Positions 10,984 to 22,434 of a stretch of DNA of 63,904 nt are shown in pieces. This stretch comes from Seiridium cupressi. Its lineage: Eukaryota > Ascomycota > Sordariomycetes > Amphisphaeriales > Sporocadaceae. Location of the stretch: assembly GCA_036674765.1 (NCBI GenBank), contig JARVKI010000154.1, positions 1 through 63,904 on the forward strand, given 5' to 3'. Position 1 is the first letter of the stretch. Every line of letters begins with the position of its first letter. The notes beneath the pieces were generated by a model, which ran no database searches, had not been told where the DNA came from, and was given only the letters and a program-made list of their open reading frames with translations. The position numbers and the translations under genes are program-made.

Positions 10984-12958
10984 GTCAGGCTCGCAAAGTC
11001 AGAAGTGCACTTTCAGCACCCTCGATTGATTGGCGGCGACCGTTGCACTCAGTCTTACCCCAGGAAGCCACACTTTGATCCTCTCTGGCCTCTCCGCTAG
11101 CTGCAACTTGCACTATCAATGTACCACATCAACCTTGATGTGCGCGTGATTATGCACATACGGCCCTGTCAGTTGTTTCTGATCCTCCTCTCGGCTGCGT
11201 GCTGCAACATCTGAGACATGAGAGCTACTCCATGCCGCGGTTGAGATGACCACGAACCCTCGTCATCGTCTATTGGCAATCAATCTACACTAGAGGAGCA
11301 ACAGTTTGCGATCGTTATCACATGGGTGCGTGCGTTGCGAGCCACGGTCCCGAAGACGGCACTTTTCCATCTCGGGCGCGCTTAAATCGCGCCGCGTACC
11401 GGGTCTGCCAGGCTAGGGCAGTGTATGTCGCCTGAGCTCTGAGATCTGGGTACCTTTATAGGGCGAACGACGAGACCACGTTTCACAAGCTCTCCGTTAC
11501 ACGATCACGACAGCAATTTCAACGAATGGCTGCGGTCGCATGCCGCCCCGGTTGAGCTGCAACAAGGAGCGGGGGCCAAGAGAAGTGCCCTGAACCTCCC
11601 GGCTTTTCCTACCGTACATTAGGAGCAAAAGCTGGCTCAGGCTAGTTGGCAGGCGCGTATTGTGTACGGATCCAGTTAGTTGCACGTATGTCCATTGTTG
11701 GTCTGGGTGGGTCGAGAACAACCGGACACAGCCCCGCCCATATGTATGTATACACTCGACAGCGAGCCAATCGTGAGCGTCCCATGGGAGCCCCCCCTGT
11801 ACCAACGGTCGATAGTCTATTTTTGCCAGGATAACCTGACTCTTTGCAGGGCTGTCCTGCAGTGCACTTTGCAAAAGGAATGCATTGGTGTCGAGTGGGA
11901 ACTGCTCCAAGCCGTCCTTGCCAACACCCTTTTCCTGGCTCCCTATTCTGCCCTACCCAGCGAGAGAGCGCGCGCATCTGTCCACAACCCACCCGTCTCA
12001 CGCTCGCTGGACCGCCCATGTCCTGTGAGTGGCAGAACCACGGTGCTGGACCCCTCGCTGATTGGACCCCTTACCTGCCCTTTTCGCCCTCCGCTCACCT
12101 TCCTGTCTGAGTGGCATGATCTTATCCCCGTTCGGACGGCAGCGTCCCTTGGCACCTGATACACATGTTTCCGCACTTGGCCATTGCCTGATGAAGGGAC
12201 GCTAGCGCCGATTCAGGATTCCGCACATGGTTCGCAAACGCCTGAAGCAGAGCGTTCGCTTCGCTCCCGGTCGAATGAGAGATTCCCGATCCCGTCTGCG
12301 AGGCGGTGCTGTGCTGCACATTTGCAACACCCGTGGGATCGGTCTCGCTACACCCACGCTGGCAACAGGTGCCGAAGGATCCAACGAGGAAGGATTCTGC
12401 TCGACCACCCGTTGGCCCCATGTATGAAATAACACAGGAGCTTGATCACCGTGATATGCGTGCGGGTACCCAAGCTACATATATTTCAGGCGCTGTCAGC
12501 CAATTGCATCATCGGGAACGCCACACCCGCCCGTGACAAAACGGCGGCCGCGTGTAGAGTTGGTTTCTAGTCACCATTTGGGGTCACTCGTACGTGGCAA
12601 TGAATGGGTTATGCAGTTCGTTGGTGGAATGGGGAAATGAATCCCTCTTTTTCGTCAAGTTGCCTCTTATCGTGGTATCTAAAGTTGCTCATGCGCCCTG
12701 AGCCTCGGTCCTGTCCTTGTGAACCCCTTTCCAAAGCGTGAGAAGAAGAGAAAAAAAATGTTGCCATGATCGTAAATAGTACAAAGTGGCCCAGGGAGAC
12801 CTGCGAAGTCCCTGGCGCTCCATTCCCACGTGGTTAGCCCTCCCCGTGGGCCATTTTGAGTAGCCCGGTGAGGGTCTCTGATATATGCAGTATAACGAGA
12901 TTGGAGAAAACGGCACTGCCCCATTTATGGTGAGGCTCTTCTGTGCGCAAAGGTAGCA

Positions 12959-14207
12959 CTAAAATCCGCGCCGCATCAGGGAAACAGCCGGCTCCAGCAG
13001 GTTGGAATTTGAAAGGCGCGGGCGAGAGTTGGTCATCGGGGGTAGTTGCGTTGGTGGTGCAAGAAGGTTTGACGTAGAACGCGAGCCGAATGAAGAGTCG
13101 TATTCCTCGGAACGAAGATCGAGAGTGCCAATGTCGAACCGCTTGGAACAGCCGTCTTCCATATGCCTGCAAGTCAGTTAGCAAGACTGATCGTGAGCAG
13201 AGCCCAGTGCGGGATCGAACCCACCTCCGGAGAGTATCTTTCCTGGCGAACATCCGGTTGCAAAAGTCGCACCTGTGGTTCTTCTCCTTCATATGGACAC
13301 TCTGGTGATGCCTCTGGAGGTCCGTCTTCCTGACGAATCTTTTGGAACAGCCCGAGGACGTGCAGGGGAAAGGGTACTCCCTATTTTCGTCGTGTGTCTC
13401 CAGGTGGGCTTTGTAGTTGTAGCTTCGGCTGAATAGCTTCCCACAACCCTTCACCTCGCACTGGTAATTCGCCTCCTCCTTCGTGGTGAGCCTGCGCGGC
13501 CTCGACCGCGGTGCTCTCTGTATCCGGTATGGCTGCCTGTCTTGAAGAAGCGAAGGGGCCTGGGAGGCCGAGCTCGCTGCATAGCCATCCTGGTCGAGGG
13601 ATGAATACTCAGATTTGGGCCAGGAGCCGGACGCGGCGTCCGACAGGTATCCCGAGCTGCTCGCTGCGCTGCTATGCCCGCCTATCTCCACGGGCAGGGC
13701 GGGTCCGGCATGGGGCGACGGATATCTCGACGATTCTGGGTCCGGATATTCGCTAGCACTCTCCATCTTGACCTGGGGTGGCGGAGAGCCGCTGGGTCGG
13801 TACGAGAAGACGTGCCGAGGAGCCGTGGCTGGCGAGTGCGATAGTGGCCTCGCGAAGGGCTGCGGGCTCAGCGAAGCGGCAGGCCCCTGTGTGTGCGCCG
13901 TCGTATAGATATCATTCGAGTAAGAGGGATGAAGGGTGCTGTCATAGCCAGTAAAAGTGTCGTACGAGCCTGCAAGGATGTTTGGAATATCTGTTGATGT
14001 CGTGGCATGCAAGAGAGATGCGGTCCACTCTGCTGACGATGTTGCGTCCAGCGAGAGCGATTCCGAGTCTACGTTGGGATCCATTCCGCACGATTGCTCA
14101 TAGAGCGTGGCGAATTTGTAGTGAGATTCGACCAAGCCTGGCGAGGGGTAGTCGGTGTTTGGCGAAGACACAGGTGATCTGCTCAGCGGCGGAGGCGACA
14201 GATCCAT
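12959..14207 (-). CDS. C2H2-type zinc finger transcription factor
   Basis: Two exons, 14207-13225 and 13166-12959, separated by a 58-nt intron (13224-13167, GTGGGT to TTGCAG, with a CTAAC branch sequence), give 396 residues. The first 230 residues are rich in Ser, Pro and Tyr and probably disordered. Then come finger 1 (CEVKGC ... HLETH), finger 2 (CTSSGC ... HHQSVH) and finger 3 (CDFC ... RRHMEDGC). Splicing places the last metal ligands across the junction and makes finger 3 C2HC rather than C2H2. Without the intron, the first exon reads on about 130 codons without domain character, so splicing is well supported. Expected to be a nuclear DNA-binding regulator; targets unknown. It is isolated, with long gene-poor flanks. 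Confidence 0.85.
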
Positions 14208-17200
14208 TACGAGGTCAGCACAATGTTCCCCGGTCCGTGGCGGTAAAGCGAATAGATGATATGATATATGTGGTGCTCGCGCCGTAAGAGGTCGATGAAC
14301 AGCAGCAAGGGCCTTGCAGGTGGGATCACTGCTGTATTATGCAGTTCATGTAGCTGGTGGGTGGGATATCGTGAGATGGAGTGACTCGGCCGCGACAGTC
14401 GTCTATCAGGGAGGAGTAGCGCAGATAGATCAGGAAGCAACACATGGAAAAACACACCCGAGGCGTTTGCGATAGCGGGCGCCTAATTGGGGAAGACCAG
14501 CAAGGGGCTTTTTAACCTATGTCGACTCGGCTTATACAAGACGAGAGGCTGACACTGAGACTAAGCGCGACATGCCACGGCAGACAGGCACCGGCAAACT
14601 TCTATATACATATGTTCTGAGCAGAGGGCAAGGCTTCTGCCTGTTGATCAATTTTTTGGGTCGAGCGGCATATGAATAGAGTATCGAGAGGTGGGTAAGT
14701 GGAACGGCCAGGCACGAGGCGGCCCCTCTTGCTGGACCCCGAGAATACTTGGGGCATGTATGCGAGGTACTTCGATCGAAGCGAGAAGGGAACGCTGGGT
14801 ACATGCGCCCCATACGTAACTAGGTAGTGTGTGGATATGGACAAGACTGGAGGGTCGGACAGCGTTGCTTCGGTGGTGACTAATAAGGCTGGGAGGGAGG
14901 ACCCTTGCCAGACCTAGCCCTACCAAGGGACCCCGGCCGCCAGCCCCCAGCTACCCTGTACGTACTTGCATCTCAAAATTGTCTGGTGTTGCGGCCATGG
15001 GCCACCCAGCATGGCATTTTGCTGGCTGGTCTCATTGGTGCCCTGTGCGGACCAATCCGGGCCTTGGTTTATTCTGAGAGATATCATCGCCCAAAGCTGC
15101 CGAGAAGGATGGCGTGACTCTGAATTGGCCAAGGAATGGCCCCAAACGAAGGCATCTCTCGTGTCGCCAGTGCGTCCCAGAGACGGGCAAGCCATCGCCC
15201 GCCTTCTCACATCTCGAAAGTTGGCTGTGGCAAGCAATCCTGGGGATAGTTGGTGTCACGACATGTATGCGGGGGTGGGAGAAGACGGCCATGAGCGAAG
15301 ATTGGATGAACACCGGTGACTGGGAACTCGGGCAGGGATCGGTCGGCTGTAAACGGGGATTACGAATCCGAAATGCGCTGAGAGTGCTCAAGGATATTGT
15401 TAGGCCATGATCAGGTATGAGATCACTATCAAGATTAGAAGCATTGCATCCACCGGCCAGCTGGGACTGAGTCGTCGCGTCGGAATCCCGTCGAGGCTTT
15501 CTCTCACCCCTCGAGCGCATAAAAGGATGCCGAGTTTAGTCGGTACTGGATCATGGCTCACGCACGGGCTCAAGCGAAATGAGGTTATGGCTCACGTACC
15601 CAGTCACGATGTCAAACAAAGGCCACAGAAATTCGCCGAACTTGACATGCTTCCAAAGACCGCCCCGGCCACCATGGACAGTTGGCTAGCATGTAGCGAA
15701 GGTGGCCGGCCAGTGGTGTCAACAAGCTTTCATATTGGCGATGCACAGCGAACGTTCTTCCTGCGAGGCAGATTCGTGACAGCGGGGAAGATCGGAGCCC
15801 CTGGCCGTTGCCAACGGCCAGAGTTTGGCACGTTTAAGCTCAGCCACGCCAAGAGCTACATTATGGACGTCAAACTGCTTTTCTCCCTTGCATCACTCCA
15901 ATCCATCTGTTATTCCCCGCGGGAGGCGTAGAATTATGCTCCGAGGTGTCGTCTTTTTTGTGTCTGTCTTCCTTCCTTCCTTCCTCCCTTCCTCTTCCTG
16001 CCCCTTTATGTAGGACGGAAGCATTCCGCTGTCAAAAAAGGCCTACATGTATCCACGATATGAGGGTGAGCAAGGAAGAGCATAACCTACTGACCGACCA
16101 TCTCACAATCCATAAACGCACGGGATCGGTGACTGCATTGTCGGGAAACCTAGAATTAGAAGCCAACGCGCTCCTCTCCACGGTCGATGTGACTCTCCAA
16201 CGTAGGATGCCCCGTACGGGGGGCGTCTGTGGTTTCTGTCTCCAGTGGCCAGCATAGCGGTTGCGCAGTTGGGATCAGAGTCAGAATCAACATCAGATCA
16301 TGGTTAATTAATGACTCGTGCGCGGACCCGGCGCTTGTTCTCAGCTGGCCCTTTGTCACGGCGGCGCGCAGGCCGGCTGAACCGAGTCGCGTTAGGTCAT
16401 CATGGTCCATGATGCACTTTTGAGTATAGCACTTTTCTGCTAACAGCTATAGTTAGGAGCGACGATGCTATGTATTATGCCGGAGCTCGATGCCACTGCT
16501 ATCGATCTTGTCCAAATTGCCAAAAAGAGAGCATGCAGGCCCCACATCTCCAAGGCGCTACGCACGGCGCTAGTGTGAAAGTACCGCGCAGGAATGGTCC
16601 CACCAGCCTGATCCACTCTTCTTGTCGAGCTCCCATCCGGCCTGCCAGGGAAGGATCGATGTACGTACATAGTATGACTGCTGGAGCGGACGCTACCTCA
16701 GGGCAAGAGACAACAGGATCAGGTACAGGTACAGACACAGGTACAGGGGTGAAGCCAGACCTACATTAGATACACGTAGCTTTGGCATGCGTGCTAGTCA
16801 CATGGAGTCCCATATCATTGGGTCACATCATGCGAAACATAGCGACTCACTGCCCCAAGTCCTCAAACCTAGGCCTCGAAGGATTTCTTCATCAAATTCC
16901 TCCCGCCTTGGGATCATTCTCTAGACCCGGCTTCGTGGCTCGGGAGCCGGGGTGGCAAGGGCTGAGATAAGGCAGCGTCATGCCGTGATCCCCATCGTGC
17001 TGCGGCAGCCATTAGCTGGGAACCTTGCCCGCATTGGGGTAGTTGTTTCATTTTAAGTCCATACCGCAGAGATACTGTAGTAGGACTTACGTGAACGATG
17101 GCCATGTGCGCTCCATTCTATGACCCTTTGCTGCATGCTGCAGGGTTCCGCTCCAAGGCGAGATGATGATAAACAACGCAGAGCTGACTGATATCGAGCT

Positions 17201-19499
17201 AGATTCTAAGCCTTCACAACTAGACCCTGAGCTTCCCAGACCACCCTGTACGAAGGTCTTGATGACCTTTGATTAGCACCATTACGGGCAATCATGGTGG
17301 ACGAACAGAGTGGCCACACCTACGATGCCGGTCCTGCATGATTCTTGGTGTTAAATCTATCTTTTTCGTCTCTCTTCCCCTTTCCCTTCCCTCCTTTGTT
17401 TGTTTTTCTGTGCGTTTGGCCCTCGTTGCCCGCGTACTCCGAACCTGCTAGAGTGCCTTTAGACAGTTTAAATAGGTGGTGTATCATTGTTCGTATCTGG
17501 AAACCGAGCCTACTTATAGATCTGGGGAAATTTGCAATTACCATGGTTATGAGGAGGACTGCTATGTATAGTAGCAAAATCTACGGAGAAACTGCCTAGG
17601 GAAGGATATGGAGCCGTTCGCGGTAGTTAACAACCACGTGCGAGTTGGGATATGGTACATGTCAGCACAGTCAATCACTCCTGGCTCCGTACATGAACCA
17701 TGCCTAGCATAGTCCATTGCTAGCCACCCAGATCAGTTGGCCTTCGTTATTGTGGAGTACGGCGTGCTTGAGGGACAAGGCTCTTTCCCGAGGAATCGGA
17801 AAGTCAGGATCCGAGCCATGGGGTTATAGTTGCGGTCATCCTGGCATTAGCGTTATCCTCCCTACTATGTCTGTTTCCAAGTCTAAGTGTAGGACGTATG
17901 TTATTGATTGTAAGGAAGGTAGCCCTCTTTCCCGGTCACGTTGGTCTGGAAAAGCAGCTCCCCATTTAGGGACAATGAATTTTACATGAACCTTGTGAGC
18001 GGGCATCGTGAATCTGATAGGTTCGGGCCGGGCCCGATAAGCAGGCAAGCATCGGAAGCGCCTTCCGTTGCCACTGGCCTAGGACGACGGAAACAAGCAG
18101 CACCAGCTCCCCGGCCACCTTATGCATATTATATACGCATACCAAGTACGTGGTACGCATCATGGGTTATGAGGCCAGACAAAATCCTCTAATCTATGAA
18201 CTTAATCCAGCAGCCAGTGACAGAAGACATCCAGAGTTCTATCTAGTGCGAGACTGCAAAACCTGGAACCACCCCCGTCGTTGGTAGAAAAATCGACTAT
18301 ACAAATGTGTTCAACGATGATGTTGATTTCTCTGGAGAAATCCCTTGCCACCTGAAAAAGACCTAACCAGCAATCCTTCACCGTGTCACCTTTGGCTTAT
18401 GATCTAGAGGAAGTACCCTGCGTGACGGAGCAAAATAAATTCAAAAGCGAAGTTTCGTCGACGACCATCGCTGAATGTGTTGAATGTAGCCCCCGTTCTG
18501 CCAGTACCTGTCATCATTGTTGAGCCATGTTGTCAATTAACCGGTCAAGCTGCTCGACAAGCCCGACGAGTGCCATGGATGGCTGTAACGTAAATACAAC
18601 TATGATGAAAGATTTCCCCCGAGGCCAAGTGGTGTACGCGTGGAGATATTAGGAGCCTTGGGCTGCAAGTTGAACTCACTCGCCTGCAACAATAAGACGA
18701 TGGATGTGACCGAAGCACTATGTATGTAAGTCGGTTTTGTCCCCGTTTACCACCCTCTGGAAATGTTACTAGAAGTAAATAATGGCCAGCCGTCAACTAG
18801 CTATTTCAGCTTGGTCATCTTCTACGTGCAACTCAGAGCACACTGATATATGCGTTCCCCTCTATGTCCGGTGCGTGTCAGTGAGGTGGGAGGACGGATA
18901 ACGCACGGGCCATTACGGCGAGCAGGAGTGGCGGTGCTCTATGCGGAAAATGTGGCGCGGGGACGACTCCAGCTTGGACCAGCGGTGATTCATGCCCAGA
19001 ATTTTTCCAACATTCCAGGCGGCAGTGAGCAGGCTTGGCTTGTTTCTGACGATCGACATATTCTGCGGCTGAAGTTGTGCCAGGATGAACGAAGCGATCC
19101 TGAATTGAAGCACCTTTAGCCTTGCCAGGTACTGCACGCGGTTGACCCGGATGCTGCAGGCCCGCGAGAGGGTCCAGAGTGGCTGGAGCTACTACCGAGC
19201 AAGAAGAGGTTCAACAATACCAACCCAACTGAATATCAACCTTCTCGTTCCTGCCTGCCGTATCAGGACCACTATTTCGTGGTCATCATTCGTGACATTC
19301 AACTCGGGCACGACATAGCTCGAGCCCCTAATTCACTCCCGAGATCATCTGCGACGGGAAGCACCTGTGCACTTGCCTCGCCGTTCGATCCAGCTGAAGG
19401 TCATTATCAGCACATCCCAGCCCGCCCCGGATTCCGATCACCGCCCGGTCGACCTGGAAAAGAAACTCGTTGTTTGGCGAGGATCCAAAAATCGCCGCC
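14208..19499. other. Gene-poor region, 5.3 kb
   Basis: This lies between the divergent starts of the zinc-finger gene and XPD and must hold both promoters. I see only short low-complexity tracts: a CTTC-rich stretch near 15970-15990 and a GGTACA-type repeat near 16720-16750. No frame shows a recognisable domain and no complete tRNA is seen. The longest plus frame (15407-15931, 174 codons) looks non-coding. Confidence 0.5.
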
Positions 19500-21899
19500 A
19501 TGCTGTTCTTCATTGACAAGCTGCCGGTGCTGTTCCCGTATCCGCGCGTGTACCCCGAGCAATATGCCTACATGTGTGATCTGAAGAAGACGCTCGATGC
19601 CGGGGGCCACTGCGTTCTTGAAATGCCTTCAGGCACCGGCAAGACCGTCTCTCTCCTCTCACTCATTGTGGCGTACCAACAGTACTACCCCGAGCATAGA
19701 AAGCTAATCTACTGCTCGCGTACCATGTCTGAGATCGAAAAGGCCCTGGCCGAGCTGAAAGCGCTGATGAAGTTCCGTGCCGAGGAACTCGGTCATGTCG
19801 AGGATTTTCGCGGCCTGGGGCTGACCAGTCGGAAGAACCTATGCCTTCACCCGTCAGTCAAGCGAGAGAAGAGTGGCGCAATCGTCGATGCCAGATGTCG
19901 AAGTTTGACGGCCGGCTTCGTGAAGGAGAAGAAGGAGAAGGGCGAGAATGTCGACATTTGTGTCTACCACGACAACCTGGACCTCCTAGAGCCGCACAAC
20001 CTGATTCCCAATGGCGTCTGGACCCTCGACGGACTTCTTCGGTACGGGGAGGAGCACAAGCAATGTCCTTATTTTACAGCGAGACGGATGATGCAGTATT
20101 GCAACGTCATCATCTACTCGTATCACTACTTGCTGGACCCCAAAATTGCGGAAAGAGTGTCGAAAGAGTTCTCAAAGGATTGCATCGTGGTTTTCGACGA
20201 GGCTCACAACATTGACAATGTCTGCATTGAGTCGCTAAGTCAGGATATCACCGAGGACTCGCTTCGGAAAGCGACCAGGGGTGCCCAGAATCTTGAACGC
20301 AAGATCAATGAGATGAGAGAGACGGACCGGGAACAACTCGAGAGTGAATACCAAAAGCTGGTGGAGGGCCTTCGAGACCAAGACGAGGCGCGGCAGGAAG
20401 ACGCCTTTATGTCAAATCCAGTACTCCCAGACGATCTGCTGAAAGAAGCCGTGCCGGGAAACATTCGGAGGGCAGAACATTTCATCGCCTTCCTTAAGAG
20501 GTTCATCGAATACTTAAAGAGTCGAATGAAAACGCGAAGGGTCACCTCGGAAACCCCAACCTTCTTCCTCGATCACCTGAAGGAGCACACCTTCATAGAG
20601 AAGAAGCCGCTACGTTTTTGTGCCGAGAGGCTGACGTCCCTGGTCAGAACGTTGGAGCTCACCAATATCGACGACTATCAAACCCTACAAGAGGTTGCCA
20701 CGTTCGCAACCCTTGTGGCTACATATGAGAAAGGCTTCCTGCTGATCCTGGAACCGTTCGAGTCAGACACTGCCGAGGTACCTAATCCCGTCCTCCATTT
20801 CACCTGCCTGGATGCAGCTATTGCCATCAAGCCTGTCTTTGACAGGTTCAGTTCTGTCATCATCACTTCTGGTACCATCTCTCCACTGGAGATGTACCCC
20901 AAGATGCTCGGATTCAGTGCCGTCATCATGCAGTCTTACACAATGACATTAGCTCGAAAGTCATTCTTGCCCATGATCGTTACCCGTGGCAGTGACCAAG
21001 CACCAGTATCAACAAGCTTCCAGGTCCGGAACGAGCCCAGCGTGGTGCGCAACTACGGCAACCTCCTTACCGAGTTTGCCAGGGTGACCCCGGACGGGAT
21101 GGTCGTCTTCTTCCCGTCATACCTCTACATGGAATCCATCATTAGCATGTGGCAAGGCATGGGCATCCTTGACCAAGTCTGGAAGTACAAGTTGATTCTG
21201 GTCGAGACACCTGATGCCCAAGAAACGTCTCTGGCGTTGGAAACATACCGCACAGCCTGCTGCAATGGTCGTGGCGCAGTGCTGCTTTGTGTCGCCCGAG
21301 GCAAAGTATCAGAAGGCATCGATTTCGACCACCATTACGGACGGACAGTGTTGTGTATGGGGGTGCCGTTTCAGTACACCGAGTCGCGTATCCTGAAGGC
21401 CCGGCTCGAATTCTTGCGCGAGACATACCGCATACGAGAGAATGACTTCTTGTCTTTCGACGCCATGCGACATGCTGCACAGTGCCTGGGGCGTGTGCTA
21501 CGAGGAAAGGATGACTATGGCATCATGGTGCTGGCCGACCGGCGCTTCCAGAAGAAGCGTGACCAGTTGCCCAAATGGATCGAACAAGCTATGCAGGAAG
21601 TTGACGTCAACCTTTCCACCGATATGGCGGTGTTGGCTGCGAAGCGCTTCCTCCGCGACATGGCGCAGCCCTTCCGACCAAAAGATCAGGAGGGTATAAG
21701 TACATGGAGTATCGATGATCTGAGGAAACACCAAGCTCAGATGGACGAGGAGCGCATCGCAGAGTTGGAGCGAGAGCAGGAAGAAACCATTGCACAGAGG
21801 ATACGTTCACAACAGGCCAGAAATCTCACGTTGGATGATGACTATGATATGGATGAGGACGACGAGAGGGAGCTGATGGAGATTGACGGGATGGCGTGA
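19500..21899 (+). CDS. RAD3: TFIIH 5'-3' DNA helicase XPD/Rad3
   Basis: Intronless, 799 residues, close to the 770-800 of the family. XPD is the TFIIH helicase that opens DNA in nucleotide excision repair and supports Pol II initiation. I chose the ATG at 19500 (GCCGCC before it) because it gives the canonical N-terminus MLFFIDKLPVLFPYP and puts the Walker A lysine at K48 (MPSGTGKT), as in human XPD. An in-frame ATG at 19470 would add 10 residues. The iron-sulfur cysteines are all present near C115, C133, C154 and C189. The DEAH box (VVFDEAHNID) is near residue 233, and the C-terminal helicase motif QCLGRVLRGKDDYG is intact. The C-terminus is acidic (DDDYDMDEDDERE). It converges with Prp3. 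Confidence 0.97.
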   Translation: MLFFIDKLPVLFPYPRVYPEQYAYMCDLKKTLDAGGHCVLEMPSGTGKTVSLLSLIVAYQQYYPEHRKLIYCSRTMSEIEKALAELKALMKFRAEELGHVEDFRGLGLTSRKNLCLHPSVKREKSGAIVDARCRSLTAGFVKEKKEKGENVDICVYHDNLDLLEPHNLIPNGVWTLDGLLRYGEEHKQCPYFTARRMMQYCNVIIYSYHYLLDPKIAERVSKEFSKDCIVVFDEAHNIDNVCIESLSQDITEDSLRKATRGAQNLERKINEMRETDREQLESEYQKLVEGLRDQDEARQEDAFMSNPVLPDDLLKEAVPGNIRRAEHFIAFLKRFIEYLKSRMKTRRVTSETPTFFLDHLKEHTFIEKKPLRFCAERLTSLVRTLELTNIDDYQTLQEVATFATLVATYEKGFLLILEPFESDTAEVPNPVLHFTCLDAAIAIKPVFDRFSSVIITSGTISPLEMYPKMLGFSAVIMQSYTMTLARKSFLPMIVTRGSDQAPVSTSFQVRNEPSVVRNYGNLLTEFARVTPDGMVVFFPSYLYMESIISMWQGMGILDQVWKYKLILVETPDAQETSLALETYRTACCNGRGAVLLCVARGKVSEGIDFDHHYGRTVLCMGVPFQYTESRILKARLEFLRETYRIRENDFLSFDAMRHAAQCLGRVLRGKDDYGIMVLADRRFQKKRDQLPKWIEQAMQEVDVNLSTDMAVLAAKRFLRDMAQPFRPKDQEGISTWSIDDLRKHQAQMDEERIAELEREQEETIAQRIRSQQARNLTLDDDYDMDEDDERELMEIDGMA

Positions 21900-22434
21900 G
21901 AAATTGAGACTTATGGTATAGGTGTGTCCCACCGTCTGGTCAGACCAAGCAATGTGCGCTAGTTGAGGACAAGATACAAATACGTTTCCTGATAAGAACG
22001 ATACACCCGCCACACTCGTAGGCAGAGAACGTCATGTTTCACGGTTTGATGATTTCACTATCACTCTCAAGTTTCCATAATCTCTCATGCGTGTTGAGTT
22101 GCCGTGCCGTAGGAGCTACCATGCATCCGCTGAGCGCACCGGACTGGGGAAAGGGGCGGTGGGGTTCTATAATGAGCTATTCGCCTCCTGTCATATCTTC
22201 CTTGAAAATATACCACAGCCGAGTGAGTAAAATGACGACTGCATATTGGCTATATGACACAGCCTTGCCAATTGAAGCACCATTTCGCGACGCAAATTTA
22301 CGTGCCACGAATATTGATGTTATACAATAAACCCCCGATCAGGGACATCCATGATACTAGGCATCTCGGGTCGCGTAGCTGCCAATCATACACTAGTGAC
22401 GGCACCACTTCCTTATACATACGTCACGTTCGGC
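21900..22434. other. 3'-to-3' spacer between XPD and Prp3
   Basis: About 535 bases between the two stops, expected to hold both 3' UTRs. No ORF of interest, no repeat and no RNA gene is seen. Confidence 0.6.

Larger units (their letters stand above)
5799..12958. other. Gene-poor region, 7.2 kb
   Basis: Balanced base composition with frequent stops in all frames. Apart from the separate items listed inside it, I see no frame with a recognisable domain and no tRNA with both A and B boxes. Short runs include G12 or so near 8068-8079 and C15 at 9070-9084. It may hold decayed genes too divergent to read by eye. Confidence 0.5.

Noticed and set aside
12834..13224. Extension of the C2H2 ORF to 457 codons
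   Set aside because: Reading through the GTGGGT donor breaks finger 3 and yields non-protein-like sequence. Splicing gives a coherent 396-residue protein.
13195..13235. tRNA T-arm-like GGGTTCGATCCC on the minus strand
   Set aside because: The T stem does not pair past two bases and no A box or acceptor partner is found. The stretch is the 5' part of the intron in the C2H2 gene.
19470..19499. XPD start at 19470
   Set aside because: It adds 10 non-conserved residues, while the ATG at 19500 has a better context and gives canonical residue numbering.
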